In this document: one piece after another, positions 14,301-24,929 of the stretch
Position numbering within the stretch: the stretch's first letter is position 1
How the letters are laid out: each line of letters begins with the position of its first letter
DNA from: Bimastos eiseni
Lineage: Eukaryota > Annelida > Clitellata > Crassiclitellata > Lumbricidae
Assembly (NCBI GenBank): GCA_959347315.1
Contig: OY365817.1
Coordinates: forward strand, 3,774,056 to 3,838,055
Direction: 5' to 3'
Length of the DNA stretch: 64,000 nt
The notes under the pieces: generated by a model
Told to the model about the DNA's origin: nothing
Seen by the model: the letters and a program-made list of their open reading frames with translations, nothing else
Database searches by the model: none
Position numbers and translations under genes: made by a program

Positions 14301-17300
14301 TGAGAAAGATTTGCACCAGATTAGCACTTCAATATTCTGAGACTTTGTTTGCATCCAACGGTTGTCTGGACTATTCCCTCTGGTGATGGGGTAAATTAGT
14401 CTGGAGTCTGTAATTACGATAGGAAGGAGACTTGAAAGGAGGAGACATGAGACGTCGGTTGCTCGATACTTACGCCCTTGCCTTTGATAGTTTATTGACG
14501 GAGGAGTATCTCTGTACAGAGGACTGCGAGAGACCATAGACGCTGAACCAAGACAGTCCAGACCCAATGATTAGACTCCAGACGGTGTGGCGCTCACGAG
14601 GGTCCACGCTGAGACTGAACGACGGCAAAAGACAGAACCAGATTGTTAAAACTCATGGTTGTCTAGTAGAATAAAGAATTGAGGAACAGGAGGAGGAGGA
14701 GGAAGAGAATAGAGAAGGCGGAAGAGGAGAAGGAGAGGAATAGAAGGAATAGTGGACTCTTGCATGAACAAAGATTATGATGGTATGATGACGTAGATGA
14801 TGATGAAGACAATGAAGATGAAATTGAAATCTCCTGACCATGGCATTTCCAATGGAATTCATTCTCTCTTGGATCCGATTTCACTATAAATAACCATCGA
14901 CCATCTCCTTGCATTGTATTACTGCGGCGCTATGGAAATCTTTAGATTAGATGACGATGATCTTGATGATCATAAGATGACAACAATGATTGAACCAATG
15001 GCAAAGATAATAAATCAATTATGATAACGATTGCAATAAAGATGATGACAACGAAAGTGACAATGCTACTGACACTTAACATATTAACCGCACTGACACT
15101 AACACTAACACTCACTGACACTACTAACACTATTTCCAATGATAGCGAAATGCAGATGAAATTGTTGACGCTTACTTAGCTAAGACCAGTCGACCTTCTT
15201 CTCCTGACAGTTTAAAGACGTTTCCAACTCCACCAGCGACAATAAATCCCTTAGTAAAGAAAGCATTTATAACGAACAGATCGTTCTTCATTTTTTAAAA
15301 AGTTTGTAATCCCTTATCAGATTGAAGGTCCACAGAATAAAACTATTGTTTGTATATAAGCCGCATATGACCTACCCTCTGGAATGATCAACCCCGTGAT
15401 TCCGTAACTTTACAGTTCCCCGCCAATACCCCTCTGCATGAGTCTCTGTCTCTCTGACACGCATGCAATATCCACCAGAAGTAGTGTACCAAATACCAAT
15501 CACCTCACGGGCTTTCCACTCCAAACGAAGGTTTCGTCTCTTCAAGAATTCATGTTCTATCCCATCCTTCCACTCAGTCACTCTCTGTCTGTCAAAGTGG
15601 AAGGATGGGATAGATGGACATTTCATGCGGTGTCATGCCTCCTCCTTTCAGGTCTCCTATTTAACCCTTCTCCTCGAGACTATTCATCAATAGAGCCTCT
15701 AGCACAATCAATATATGACATCATTCTAATTAAACAACTTTCATTAAGTGGATATGATCTGATTGACGAAGAATGCCAAGCTAAGTCAACGTGCAGATAT
15801 TAAGGGAGGATGTTCTAACCACCGTAGACGCGTTACGCCTCCGCAATGTCGAAGTGCGTTCAACAACAATACATCAGGGTACCGAAGGACTGCCCCAAGT
15901 GGCCCTGAAAAATCGAAATCAACTCCACAACATAGTAGGCCTACATACTACATAATACATACCCTGACGAGGATGGCAACGATACCTCCGATCATAGCGA
16001 AGAACTGAAAGACATCCGTCCATATAACGGCTCGCATTCCACCCTACGATTCAGAAAATATCTCTCATACAGATGTGACCGATTGCTAATCACCCATGCA
16101 GAGGAGGAGTCGGTCGTGCCAGTCCAAAGCTTCGATAGAGTAGGGCGAAACTATGTAATATCTGCGTCGAAATTGTCTACCTATTTCTAACAGTCACTGC
16201 ATCGTCATTTGAGGCATAATTATAAAAGACCGTTTAAGTATTTTGTCCAAATTCTAAATTGCTCACTGGACGTTGATATGTGGTCGATTCGACACATGAA
16301 AATAAATTATGAAAGAAATATAAGAAAATAATACAAATTTATCTTCTTTTATCCTTTCTTCCGTTCAATCACTAATTCAATCAATCCTAAATCCAGTTTT
16401 GGTTTCCACGGATGTGGGTCAAAGCTACTATAAATAAGTTTAGAAATTCGCACTTTACAATAACGATTGCAGGTCTAGTAGTCGTGAACTCCTTTCTTAT
16501 AGAAGACGTAGGTTACTTAGCACTTACGAGAGCTGTGTAGGTCACCGATACAAGAGCCATGACCGGAATTGAAACGGAAAGTGGCAGACCTGTGGCTGAG
16601 AACAGAACAAGACAGATCTATTTTATTATCGTTTACTTGGCCCATATATTCTCAGTTGTCGACGGGAATCCGTCGGTTGGTTCGACGCTTGTGAGTCGGC
16701 CAACCACTTGCAGGCGATTCTTTCAGCTTAGGCCTACTGTCAACCGTTTAGCTAACTGATTTAAACTATCCATCTGACATCACTTAGGCTGCCGCTGAGA
16801 AGATATCTCGAAGAGGCGCTATATAAATTTCCTTTACATTACATTACTTATTCATTGTTTCTAAAAAGTCGATCATGGCTGGCAAGCAGAGAGATAAAGG
16901 AGCTATAAAAGACGTGAGTGACCAGACACAGTGGTCAGTGGTCACTCATGATGACCAACAAGCGGTCATGGTGACGTACGTTACTGTTACGGCGATGTCA
17001 ATGACGGTCGTGGTGACATTGACAGTCCAATGCGGCGCTGTCACGATATCAACCAGAATCCTAATTTACTTTTGGACAGCTGTGCCATAAGGCCATGCAC
17101 CGACTCTAGCCAATCTCTTAGCCATTAAAACCAACGGTGTACGTTCTGCATCAGTTACTGCAGCCTCCTGAGAAAACACTCGTCTACTAAATACATCATT
17201 AAATTGTGTATATTATCTCATCAATGCTGCGAACTGTTTATGTTGATCTAACTCTCAGGCTGTAAAATTGTTTATTATGTGAATCAGAGACGCATTCATT

Positions 17301-19291
17301 CAACGGAAATGCATTGCAATACAATATACTCGCCATGCCATAGCGCAGCATAGCGCACCTAACAGGACAGAAGTCTCATCTGCTGCCTACTCTTTAACCC
17401 ATAAACTTTTCGTAAATCGGATGCTATATTCACTCATTCATATGGAACATTTATATAGCGCTCCTCAGGAAAACTACTGAGACGGGGTCCAAACTTCAGC
17501 ACGGCTAAAAAGAGCAGTCATAAAAGGTGAGAGAAGAACACAAGAGAGGTCAAGGGTAATAGGCAAAGCTCAGAAGGGAGGTCATTCCAGGTCTAGGGTC
17601 CCTACCGTGAAAGCGCGGTTCTACCTAATGGAGATACGGGTAAAATGGAAAAGTAGACGACTCTGTTCAGATGAGAGGAGGGATAGAGACCCGTATCGCA
17701 AACAGAGCTGGCTAAGACAGACAGGAAGGACGAACGAGAGACATATAGTAAGCAGCGCCAGACTATAGGCAACTGTATGCAAGCCGCTGGCAAAGTTGGT
17801 AAATCCAGTCACAGCTAAGGATATTGACAATGGGAGCAGCAATGAACAATCGATCTGTCCAAGGTCACCAGCAGCAGCGTGGAACGGGGGAAGGTGACAG
17901 CGAGGACGTGTATGATGCTCATACTAATTTGGTGAACTTTGTACACCAAAGTGCAGTAAAGTCTTCTAATAAAATATTCACTTATTTACCTATATATATA
18001 TTATATATATAATATTCACCTGTTTACCTGTATGTATAAATATATGTATATATATGTATATACATTATAAGCTTTAACGAGCACTCTGGCAGTGCCAGTC
18101 CCAAACCCAGAAAAAGGAGAATTTCGACGTTAATGAACTTTGTAATCACACAGAATCGTTTAACTGAAAGTATATCATGATTGGTGACATTAGGAGAACT
18201 AACAGCTTGTTATAGTTACCAGATTCAAGAGCGGCAGACGGCGCATACATTGCCACTCCCATGTAGAGAATCTAAGAACAAGAAATCCCAGAACAGAGCT
18301 TACTATAATTATTATTTCACGCAGGACCGAAAACTGAAATTCCAGGCGCCAAGGAGGATTAGTAAACCCTGGTTCACATCTATAGAGTGCAACGCAATCA
18401 CCGGCCTCTATAAACCACCTTTGTCAAGGACCTTGGTATTCGTCCATTCAATGTATTTATTTTAAAGAAAGGCAACGAGTGCCTTGATCAGTTGATCTTA
18501 TGATTAATTAATCAGTCGGTAGAAACGACACCTTACCCCACTTAGGATTCCCATTGAGGCTCCAAATATCCGAATACTCTTCGACATATATCGCCTCTCC
18601 AAGTACTACAACATTGACACATGATAAGCCAGGGTTCATTATAGCACACTGTCTCAATTACGAATAAGGTTTACGATTACACTCATAATGATAAATAACA
18701 TTAACAGATTATAATTACCTTATAGCAAACAATGGCTAATAAGAAATGCGGTCACGGTGATAATAAGCATCAAATTTTGATAGGCCTATTTAGCATCTGA
18801 ACTAGAGAAAGTCTATATTAAAAACTATTAAAAACAATAATAAATAAATTCAACCTATCTCTTTCTAATCCTCTGCCTCTTCTCCAGTCTTCTTACTCCT
18901 CATATCGCACTCATCAGAGATTCAAAATATATTGGATTGTATGTAAACTCACTTCATAGATGCTGACCAGCTTTAGCGGATAGAGCCACGGAACGACCAG
19001 GCGCTCGGCACAGAAGATGGCGAGTACCAATGAGATGTTGACGTAGATAAGATACTGGATTCCATAGCTGTACATCTCAGCCGTACGACCAAGCAGAGAA
19101 ATAGCTGACTGAAAGGAGACCAGCATCGAAATGGCCGTCGGAATGACCTTCAGGCGTCTATTTGCCAGGATGAACTCGGCCACAGTCTTCTGTCTTCCTC
19201 CTGTTAGAGAATGGTAGATTCCGATGGCCAGAGAAAAGACCAGAAATCCCACAAGGATCAGATAGTCAGCCCAATGCAGATGCGATGCCAT
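6583..19291 (-). CDS. SLC5-family sodium/solute symporter, SMCT/SMVT-like
   Basis: This is a complete gene of 15 exons whose reading phases all join (1821 nt, 606 aa). Exons: 19291-18953, 18605-18537, 18271-18220, 16595-16528, 16043-15963, 15249-15176, 14614-14474, 13923-13788, 13050-12962, 12156-12044, 10598-10528, 9633-9547, 9000-8755, 7777-7669, 6728-6583 (stop TAA). The start is the ATG at 19291, with MASHLHWADY just before the first membrane helix. Family marks are SFQSAISLLGRTAEMYSYG in exon 1, GGMRAVIWTDVFQ in exon 5, CDPLANRDITNANQ in exon 8 and LLPYFVV plus GLFLSALYGGAL in exon 9. Exon 13 carries NSS, NYT and NLT glycosylation sequons in a likely extracellular loop. Known family role: Na+-driven uptake of monocarboxylates, vitamins or iodide across the plasma membrane, LeuT fold with about 13 helices. 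Length matches SLC5A5/6/8/12 (about 600-640 aa). The substrate cannot be read from sequence, so no member symbol is given. The C-terminal tail is acidic, ending KVDFT. Confidence 0.92.
7200..7450 (+). mobile_element. LINE/SINE 3' tail in an SLC5 intron
   Basis: Lies in the intron between exons 15 and 14. It ends with GGGGCGCTATATAAATGTCC followed by a GAATGAATGAAT tract. The same ending terminates recognisable LINE fragments at 17440 (reverse) and 34372, so this is read as a retroposon 3' end. The 7000-7150 region before it is ATT/ATC-rich simple sequence. Confidence 0.55.
8105..8200 (+). repeat. Dispersed retroposon tail, CAGTCCCAAACCTGG family
   Basis: Contains CTGACAGCGCCAGTCCCAAA, then GGAGGCTGGCGACGCTAACG and a closing GTGTCGTTAAACTG. 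Matching copies lie at about 5908 (+), 18080 (+), 45750 (+), with reverse fragments near 38257 and 49390. The CCAGTCCCAAGCCTGG core resembles the 3' UTR of RTE-type LINEs as I remember them; that assignment is inference. Confidence 0.5.
9325..9530. repeat. (CAT)n-rich microsatellite
   Basis: An imperfect CAT/CAC trinucleotide tract in the SLC5 intron between exons 13 and 12. It creates spurious poly-Ile and poly-Asp reading frames on the two strands. Confidence 0.9.
10240..10455 (+). repeat. Dispersed repeat, copy 1, ending GTGCTATATAAAT
   Basis: Begins near CAGTCGACAGGAATCCGTTG and ends TTGAAGAGGTGCTATATAAA followed by GAATGAATGAAT. It matches 16655-16855 along its length: GTCGACGGGAATCCGT, CAGCTTA, TTTGCTAACT, GAAGAGGCGCTATATAAAT. 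Both copies are in introns of the SLC5 gene in the same orientation. Probably a SINE, or a LINE 3' fragment. Confidence 0.6.
10670..11160. repeat. ATT-rich simple sequence
   Basis: Several imperfect (ATT)n and (AAT)n stretches in the SLC5 intron between exons 11 and 10. Nothing coding was recognised; the reading frames on both strands are low-complexity. Confidence 0.6.
11276..11328. repeat. (GA)n microsatellite
   Basis: About 26 uninterrupted GA dinucleotides in the same SLC5 intron. Confidence 0.95.
12295..12790 (-). mobile_element. CR1-like LINE 3' fragment
   Basis: Lies in the SLC5 intron between exons 10 and 9. In broken minus-strand frames it shows the usual C-terminal LINE pattern: QSFTVAGPTI near 12410, then LSEHLFRSNLKTYLFQSAYG near 12320. 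Several frameshifts and stops show it is dead. Confidence 0.65.
14680..15150. repeat. Purine-rich and GAT/GACACT simple sequence
   Basis: A GGA/GAA-rich stretch at about 14690-14745 is followed by degenerate GATGATGA and CACTAACACTGAC runs to about 15130. All lie in the SLC5 intron between exons 7 and 6, and no exon was seen. Confidence 0.6.
15557..15613. other. Perfect 17-bp hairpin in an SLC5 intron
   Basis: CTATCCCATCCTTCCAC is followed by a 23-nt loop and its exact reverse complement GTGGAAGGATGGGATAG. The stem is perfect, while flanking DNA is unremarkable. It is short for a typical animal pre-miRNA, and no function is claimed. Confidence 0.6.
16655..16855 (+). repeat. Dispersed repeat, copy 2, ending GCGCTATATAAAT
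   Basis: Same family and orientation as 10240-10455. It starts at GTCGACGGGAATCCGTCGG and ends AAGAGGCGCTATATAAATTT followed by ACATTACATT. It starts just 5' (plus sense) of SLC5 exon 4. Confidence 0.6.
17440..17790 (-). mobile_element. CR1-like LINE 3' end
   Basis: In minus-strand frames the remnant shows TWNDLPSELCLLPLTS and LVFFSHLL, and closes with GAGGAGCGCTATATAAATG. This is the C-terminal end and tail of a LINE, with stops in between. It sits in the long SLC5 intron between exons 4 and 3 and ties the GCGCTATATAAAT tail to a LINE. Confidence 0.7.
18080..18175 (+). repeat. Dispersed retroposon tail, CAGTCCCAAACC family
   Basis: GCACTCTGGCAGTGCCAGTC followed by CCAAACCCAG, then TTTCGACGTTAATGAAC and TCGTTTAACTG. 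A diverged copy of the 8105 family. A (TA)n tract precedes it at about 17985-18065. Confidence 0.5.
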
Positions 19292-20690
19292 TGTTCCCAA
19301 TTAGCTTAATATAAATCAATCTATATGATGATAAGACACGGTAAGGTAACGTTTTCGACGAAAGGTACAGTTATGTATAGATTACAAATTAAGTAGGCTC
19401 ATTAGGTATACGCCTAGGAGAAGAAGCAGTGAAATTAAAGCAGGCTGGATTAACCAGCAACGGTGCAAGTCCAATCCTCCCTTGCGCAAGGCCAATTCCC
19501 CAGCCATCCTATTGTCTTAAATTACATCCAATCACCCCACGCAACTCGTTCCTCTTCTACCCTAAACAGGCTTCTCCGGTCACACAGCTGCTCCACTCCT
19601 TTGAAATGAACTTTCGACAGGACAAAAGGCACTGAGACTCATCCTACCAACGCCTTGTTCAAAATCCTCTCCTGATTCTCCTAGCCTCAAGACAAATAGA
19701 ACGCAGCCCGCACACCACACACAGAAAGACATATTATACATTTATAATTTTTACTACCCCAAACGTACAGTAAACATATCAGCAACGAAACTCTATCTCC
19801 CCCTAGAGTGTAAGGTTCGATAAACATGCAAAGAAGGCCTAATGAGGCACAGGGTCCCAACCACATTACACCAAAGCGGTTAATTTGTAATGACTGTTCA
19901 CCAATGTTTTTTGATTGTTGGACATGGTACTTGGAACCATTTCTTTGAATCGGTCCTTTTTGCACCCCAGTCGTTTCTATGTTATTTCGTTCTCGGCCTA
20001 ATAGTTCCATTTTTAAATTGCTTTTCCAAGAATAACATACCAAGAGTCTAGTAATCTGTTTATGAGAAATTGACCCAAGTTTTAATAACTTAACATTTGC
20101 TCTAATTATTATCTGCCTTTGTACCCTTGCGAAAATTATGTAAGCGGTGAAGCGGTCTGTCACAGTGACGACCCTGATCTTATTACAATAGGCCTAGGCC
20201 TACTGACCTTTTTCGGGCTGGAGTTGGGCGCGCTTTTAAGTAGTTACCTTGAAAGAGAGCAACATAAATTTTGGAATGAATGAATATAATCTTAATTATC
20301 ATTTTTCGAGTAGACGATCTCTAGTGTCTTGGGAACACGTCTCAACATCGATAATCAACTGATAAGGGCTAGGTTTAGTAAATCATCGGTGATAGTAGGC
20401 GACCGGTGCCTTGTTTGCTAAACCAGGCGCAATAGAAGCTATGTGTCAACAATCATCTCCAGAACTTAAGAAACTTTACGAAACCTACCTCACCAGTGAC
20501 TGTTACAATTCTTAACGCAATCAAAGTCACAGAGGAATAAAGACATCTGAGACCTGGTTAGTCATTCGACAGATGTAGAATAGCAAGATTTCCAGGTTTT
20601 TAAATTTTACCCAATCGAATTCGTAAATATATAAGGCCTAAAGCACATGCTCCAGTGCCACATTAAACCCACGTGAGAATAAATCCCACA
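19292..20690. other. Intergenic, upstream of the SLC5 gene
   Basis: Likely holds the 5' UTR and promoter of the minus-strand SLC5 gene, but no core element can be named. A 158-codon open frame (20163-19687, minus) matches nothing I recognise and has no visible splice context. A degenerate retroposon tail (GAGCAACATAAATTTTGGAA, then GAATGAATG) lies near 20255-20285. Confidence 0.4.
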
Positions 20691-20698
20691 AGTAACTG

Positions 20699-20883
20699 CA
20701 GGGCCGTACCGAGGCCCGAGGGAGGGGTCAGCGGGGCCATGGCCCAGGGCGCAAATGTGGAAAGGGCGCAAATTTCAGGAATAACTTATTATTACATAAA
20801 CTGCACTACTTTCAAAATGTGGGGCGCCAGATTGATGCTAAGCACAGAGCGCAATTGTAGCTCGGTACGGCGTAACGGCCCTG
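20699..20883. mobile_element. Short hAT-like MITE, 185 bp
   Basis: The left end is CAGGGCCGTACCGAG; the right end, reverse-complemented, is CAGGGCCGTTACGCCGTACC. Flanks AGTAACTG (20691-20698) and AGAAACTG (20884-20891) agree at 7 of 8 bases, as expected for an 8-bp hAT target duplication. There is no coding capacity. Confidence 0.65.
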
Positions 20884-21204
20884 AGAAACTGGTGTCTCTA
20901 TTACCTCTTCCTCTCTAGACTCCGATCTCGACCTTGGCAACATCCACCCAAGGCCCAGAAATTGCACAAATAAAACACTACACAAAATTTACTATATATA
21001 CAATACAACGCCGTACAATTGAAATGCAATAATGATCATTGTAAAAATGTCAACGGATGCACATTGAACCCGGGCGAAAGAAATCGTTTTCAGTTTTGCA
21101 AAGAGCAGCAAAGGAGGCCCTGTTGTCCTGCTTCGACCGCAGATCTCTCCGCTCTCCGGACCACGCCCATTTTCTTGTCTTCTTTGTACGCACTTCCACC
21201 AAGC

Positions 21205-21237
21205 AATATTGATTGATTGATTGAGTGATTGACTGAC

Positions 21238-21269
<32 letters not shown>

Positions 21270-21275
21270 CGATTG
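21205..21275. repeat. (GATT)n microsatellite
   Basis: Imperfect GATT/GACT tetranucleotide repeats, about 15 units. Confidence 0.9.
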
Positions 21276-21527
21276 GATTCCTCATCAACTCATCCGGGTT
21301 TTATAAGTAACTCGTCTTATTTCGTTCTTTTTTTCTATATTCGTGGCTGGGCTGGAAGCGCTCCAGAGTGAATTGCTTTGATATGCGCTATATAAATAAT
21401 CACAGTGAAATAATGACTAAGAAGGTAGAGATGGTGCATTGTACGCTAAGGCGTGCAACGTACGTGTCCAGCACCGAGTTAGGGTAGGTGGGATCAGGGT
21501 TCATTTGCTAACTTCTCATCATCTCGT

Positions 21528-21772
21528 GTGGCACAGTGGCCGATCGGTTAGAGCGGCCAGCCCGTAACGTTCAGTGTGCGCTGAGCGAGCGGGTTCGACC
21601 CTCGTCCGGGGAGTCACTGAGTAGGGGGCTTGCCCTTGAGCAAGTCCTTCGCGCACAATTGATCTGTAGTTCAACTGCAATTGCGCCGTCGAGGTGTGTG
21701 TGTGTGCACTTCTGAGCAAAAATGTTGAAAGAAGGGTGATATCAAATTTCGGTAATAAATAAATAAAATCAC
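21528..21772 (+). mobile_element. tRNA-derived SINE, second family
   Basis: A tRNA-like head has a box-A-like TGGCCGATCGGTTAGAG near 21538 and a box-B-like GGGTTCGACCC near 21591. A non-tRNA body (CTTGCCCTTGAGCAAGTCC) and an AATAAATAAATAAAA tail follow. The head lacks a clean cloverleaf 3' half and is followed by an A-rich tail, so it is a retroposon and not a functional tRNA. The body differs from the 2035 family. A LINE-like tail TGCGCTATATAAATAATC lies just before, near 21384. Confidence 0.7.
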
Positions 21773-23790
21773 AACAAACATCGAAGTCGGCGCTTGATGT
21801 AGAGTCACTGAAACCTAATCGAAGTGATCGTAATTTTTACATTTTGAAAGCGCCACCATAGACAAGGGCAGGGCACCAGCTTATTCATGAGCGCGACATT
21901 AAGCCCTTTGGACGACCCATTCAAATTGTAGTCCGAAGAAGGTCCGTGTCCGGTTTCCAAAGGGTATGATGGGGAGGCAGAGTGGCTGATAAGGCGGGTT
22001 AAGACAGATGTTTAATCGGGTAGAACGGGTTGGCTGCAGGATGATGACGAGTTCGCAAAGTAGTTAGACTGGGAGTAATACAAGTTGTTCATTAGCGATA
22101 AGATTTTTAGCCAATGGAATTATCCGAGGATAGGATATCATAGGAGTGATAATATGTGATGATGCTTGGACGTTGTTCTGGTGACAGCTCCGGCTATCGA
22201 GTATTTGAGTAAGTTGTAACATAGATTCAAGTTCAAGGTTGAGGAAAAGGAGATTGTAGTAATTAATCGAGCTTTGAGCGGACAATCGAGGTAGCAACTG
22301 TACAGACACTTTTTCAGTCGACCATGGGGGTTGACGCGGGCGGTGAAGGTCACGAATGTGTACGAACTACGAAGAAAAGAGAATTGTGAGTGATGACTGA
22401 AAGGGAGCAGTAGGTTTGGGAGAGGATCAGTGCTGCTGGAGAGTTGGAGGAGAAGAAGTAATAGGGATGTGAAAAGGCACGAGATTTTATCAGACGATTG
22501 TAACATAATGATTCCTCGTCGGAATGGCTCTATGTCGTAACGATTAAAATAGGCTTTTCCACCAGCGGGAGGAACTTTAGTCATGATTATAATTTAGATA
22601 TCAGTTGCCATTGAAAGAAATCAGAATGCGTTTCGTTTGAGAGATTAATTCTTACATGTAATAAAATAATTATAAACACTTTAGCAACAGTCACCGAAAA
22701 ATGTATGCTCGCCGTAATGTCGCCTCCGATTCATGTATAAGTTATGACCCAAAACATGGCAGACTATAGGAGATTCTTCAGTCTTACCCTTCGCCCATCT
22801 TACACATTGGGTCAAATCGTAATCTTCAAACTGCTCAAGCACCGCTCGAAAGCAGAGCACATGGGGCTGAAATTATGATCCGAGAGAGGCAGTGACGGCG
22901 TTTGAAAAGTAATGACAACAATCAGGGTGATAAAATTATTAAGAGTAGCACAAGAAGAATGGTGGCAGTTGACTGTTGAAGCAGCCATAATGATAATAAA
23001 AATACTACTACTACTACTTCTATTCCACCTACTTCCCCCGCTGTTATTTGGTTAATCGCGGAAATGGGAATCGGGGAACCCGAAAACCCCGGAAATCGGG
23101 GAACTGAGAAACTTTTTTATTTTTACAGATTTGGCATCCTGATGTCATGGGCATCGCCACGACTTATTTTGTTTTGCAAATTTCCGAGTTCTAAGGAATC
23201 TTTTTCTAGGGCGTAAATCGGGGGCCTGCTATACCATCGCACTACAACAACCTACGAAGCGCGGTTAAAATTTAATGGGAAACCTGACATTTGGTCTGAG
23301 ATCGGATCAGCTCTAGGCCTACCATGTGGATGTAGCAATGCAAACTGGTGATGTACCACCCGTAACAAAACAAACTAGGTACGACTACGATGTTGATGGT
23401 GATTATTTTTGAGGATAGCGATGATAATGACATAATGACATTGATGATTATCATCATGTTGATGAGCCAAGTATGAAAATAGGCAAGTGACTTGTCTTTA
23501 CTTCATTTTTTTTAAATTGCCAATTCTTCAATCCCGAGCGGGCCACTTAAAATCCACCCACGGGTCGCATGCGATCCGCGTGTTGGACAGCACTGCCTGA
23601 CGGTCTAACACTACCTGTCAAGCTTCTGCTTTGTACTACCTTGTGATTTTTTGGGCTGATCGGAGGTTTTCATTCAACTTCTAGCCTTTCTCCCTTTGAG
23701 CACCCCAGCAAACAGCCAAAGACCCACTCTGCAGAGATTCCCCAGAAGGGAATGTTACGAACCAGTACGCCCGGAGCGTAGTACGCCTAG
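21773..23790. other. Intergenic, no gene recognised
   Basis: A 148-codon open frame (22584-22138, minus) is Ser/Leu-rich and shows no recognisable domain. A CGGGGAAC-rich block near 23050-23110 has the look of a decayed repeat. No exon with matching splice signals was found. Confidence 0.4.
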
Positions 23791-23799
23791 GCTGGTTTA

Positions 23800-23988
23800 T
23801 TTTTTTAAATTTCTCCGTCAGTGGGACCACTGGGGGAGTACTAAAACCAGGGTAGCGGATCAGGGATTATCTGACCACCAGCCTAGGCCGAGAACCGAGA
23901 GGGCCTCACGCCACCTGGTTAAAGAACATGTCAGGTATTAAGCCGACAAGTAAACGCTTTGATCTTGGCCAAAAGGCCGAGAAGCGAT
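23800..23988 (-). pseudogene. U2 snRNA-like sequence, divergent
   Basis: Minus-strand positions 23988-23961 match the conserved U2 5' end (ATCGCTTCTCGGCCTTTTGG onward) with one change in 28 bases. Next comes a hairpin TGTCGG-CTTAATA-CCTGACA in the place and style of U2 stem-loop IIa. At 23855-23827, CCTGGTTTTAGTACTCCCCC resembles stem-loop IV, which binds the U2A'/U2B'' proteins. The branch-point-recognition segment (GTAGTATCTG in U2) is missing and no good Sm site is seen, so it is unlikely to work as spliceosomal U2. An A-rich stretch follows at 23815-23797. It could be a divergent gene copy, a retropseudogene or the head of a snRNA-derived SINE. A CCTAGGCTGGT inverted pair (23785-23796 and 23874-23885) could form a further long stem. 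Confidence 0.6.
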
Positions 23989-23996
23989 AACGACGT

Positions 23997-24650
23997 CTGA
24001 CTGATATAAGTTTATTTAGCGACGCATCCATAACGACGATGATATGCGTCAAACAAGAACAGTTATACAAGGTACATATTTACATTGTCGATAAGTTTCT
24101 TTAAGTGTCTCTCTTCTAGTTTTTAATGTTTCATATGTAATAATGTTTTATATGTAATATAATATTGTATAGTAGTGTTCACACTAAGTTGTTCATTGTC
24201 TATTTACAGTAGTCCTAGATCTTCCGACCAGAAACTGCCAGCCACTTGTAGATGGTGTCCAAGCAGCTAGTTTGACTGAGTGCGGTGCTCAGTTCGTATG
24301 GCCAGTTTTTCCGTGCGCACATCCGGATGAGTTCGTCCTGGAGGCCCAGCTGGGCCGGGCACTCCAGCAGGAAGTGGCGCACGGTTTCCTGGACGTCACC
24401 GCACTCGTCGCAGTTCCCGGTCGGGTGGCGGCCCCACAGCTTCATCTGTGGGTTTAGTAGACAGTGGCCCAACCGGAGTCTGGTTATGGCGACTTCCTTT
24501 TTCCGGTTGGGATCGTTGTACTGTTTGGCCATCCCGACGTTCTGCACCAGGGCTCGGTAGTGCGAGCCAGTGTCGGAGGTGGTCCAGTCCGCTTGCCACT
24601 TCCGTAGGAAGTGGTCTTTGTACTTCGCTCGAGCTTCCTGGAGCTCGAGC
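23997..24650 (-). mobile_element. 5'-truncated LINE inside the U2-like locus
   Basis: The minus strand encodes an intact C-terminal LINE segment. It runs from ELQEARAKYKDHFLRKW through ITRLRLGHC, RHPTGNCDECGDV and ETVRHFLLEC, ending GRKI then TAG at 24215-24217. The C-x2-C...H-x4-C knuckle is typical of non-LTR retrotransposon C termini. A 3' UTR with AATAAA follows and ends ATCAGTCAG. An exact 12-bp direct repeat CGATAACGACGT flanks it (23985-23996 and 24651-24662), marking a target-site duplication. The ATG at 24697 lies outside the insertion, so the apparent 160-codon protein is a fusion of flank and LINE. Confidence 0.75.
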
Positions 24651-24653
24651 CGA

Positions 24654-24683
24654 TAACGACGTATTATCGAGATGTCTTTTATA
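24654..24683 (-). promoter_or_regulatory. TATA-like box 29 bp before the U2-like start
   Basis: If the LINE is removed and one target duplication kept, TATAAAAG (24683-24676, minus strand) stands 29-22 bases before the A of the U2-like ATCGCTTC. Sea urchin U2 genes are known to need a TATA sequence, which fits. The LINE now separates this element from all but the first four bases of the transcript. A single 8-bp match is modest evidence. Confidence 0.45.
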
Positions 24684-24929
24684 GCGTGTTTCGGCATTTT
24701 AAAAAAAAGTTTCTAATCACAAATCTTGCTAACGGTAATAACTATTTAATTCAGTTATTCACAGAAAAGTTACTTTGAAATATGAAAGTATACAATTTAA
24801 TGCAATTTATAAGTAAGTCAAATGTCATTATAGCATAACAGAATTTTAAATAACGCTGTTTCCCATCCGAGTCTACGTAATCAATTGTTACCACGTACCG
24901 CCATCTAACGACGTCGCTGTTAACTGTCA

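Noticed and set aside
19687..20163. A 158-codon minus-strand frame
   Set aside because: No recognisable motif, no splice signals tied to a neighbour, and no repeat-family match I can name; left as unassigned DNA.
21528..21600. A functional tRNA gene
   Set aside because: Box A and box B are present but no complete cloverleaf follows, and an unrelated body with an A-rich tail makes it a SINE.
24215..24697. A 160-codon open frame starting with ATG and looking like a stand-alone protein
   Set aside because: The first 12 or so codons lie in DNA outside the LINE's 12-bp target duplication; the rest is a LINE C terminus. The apparent start is a chance fusion.
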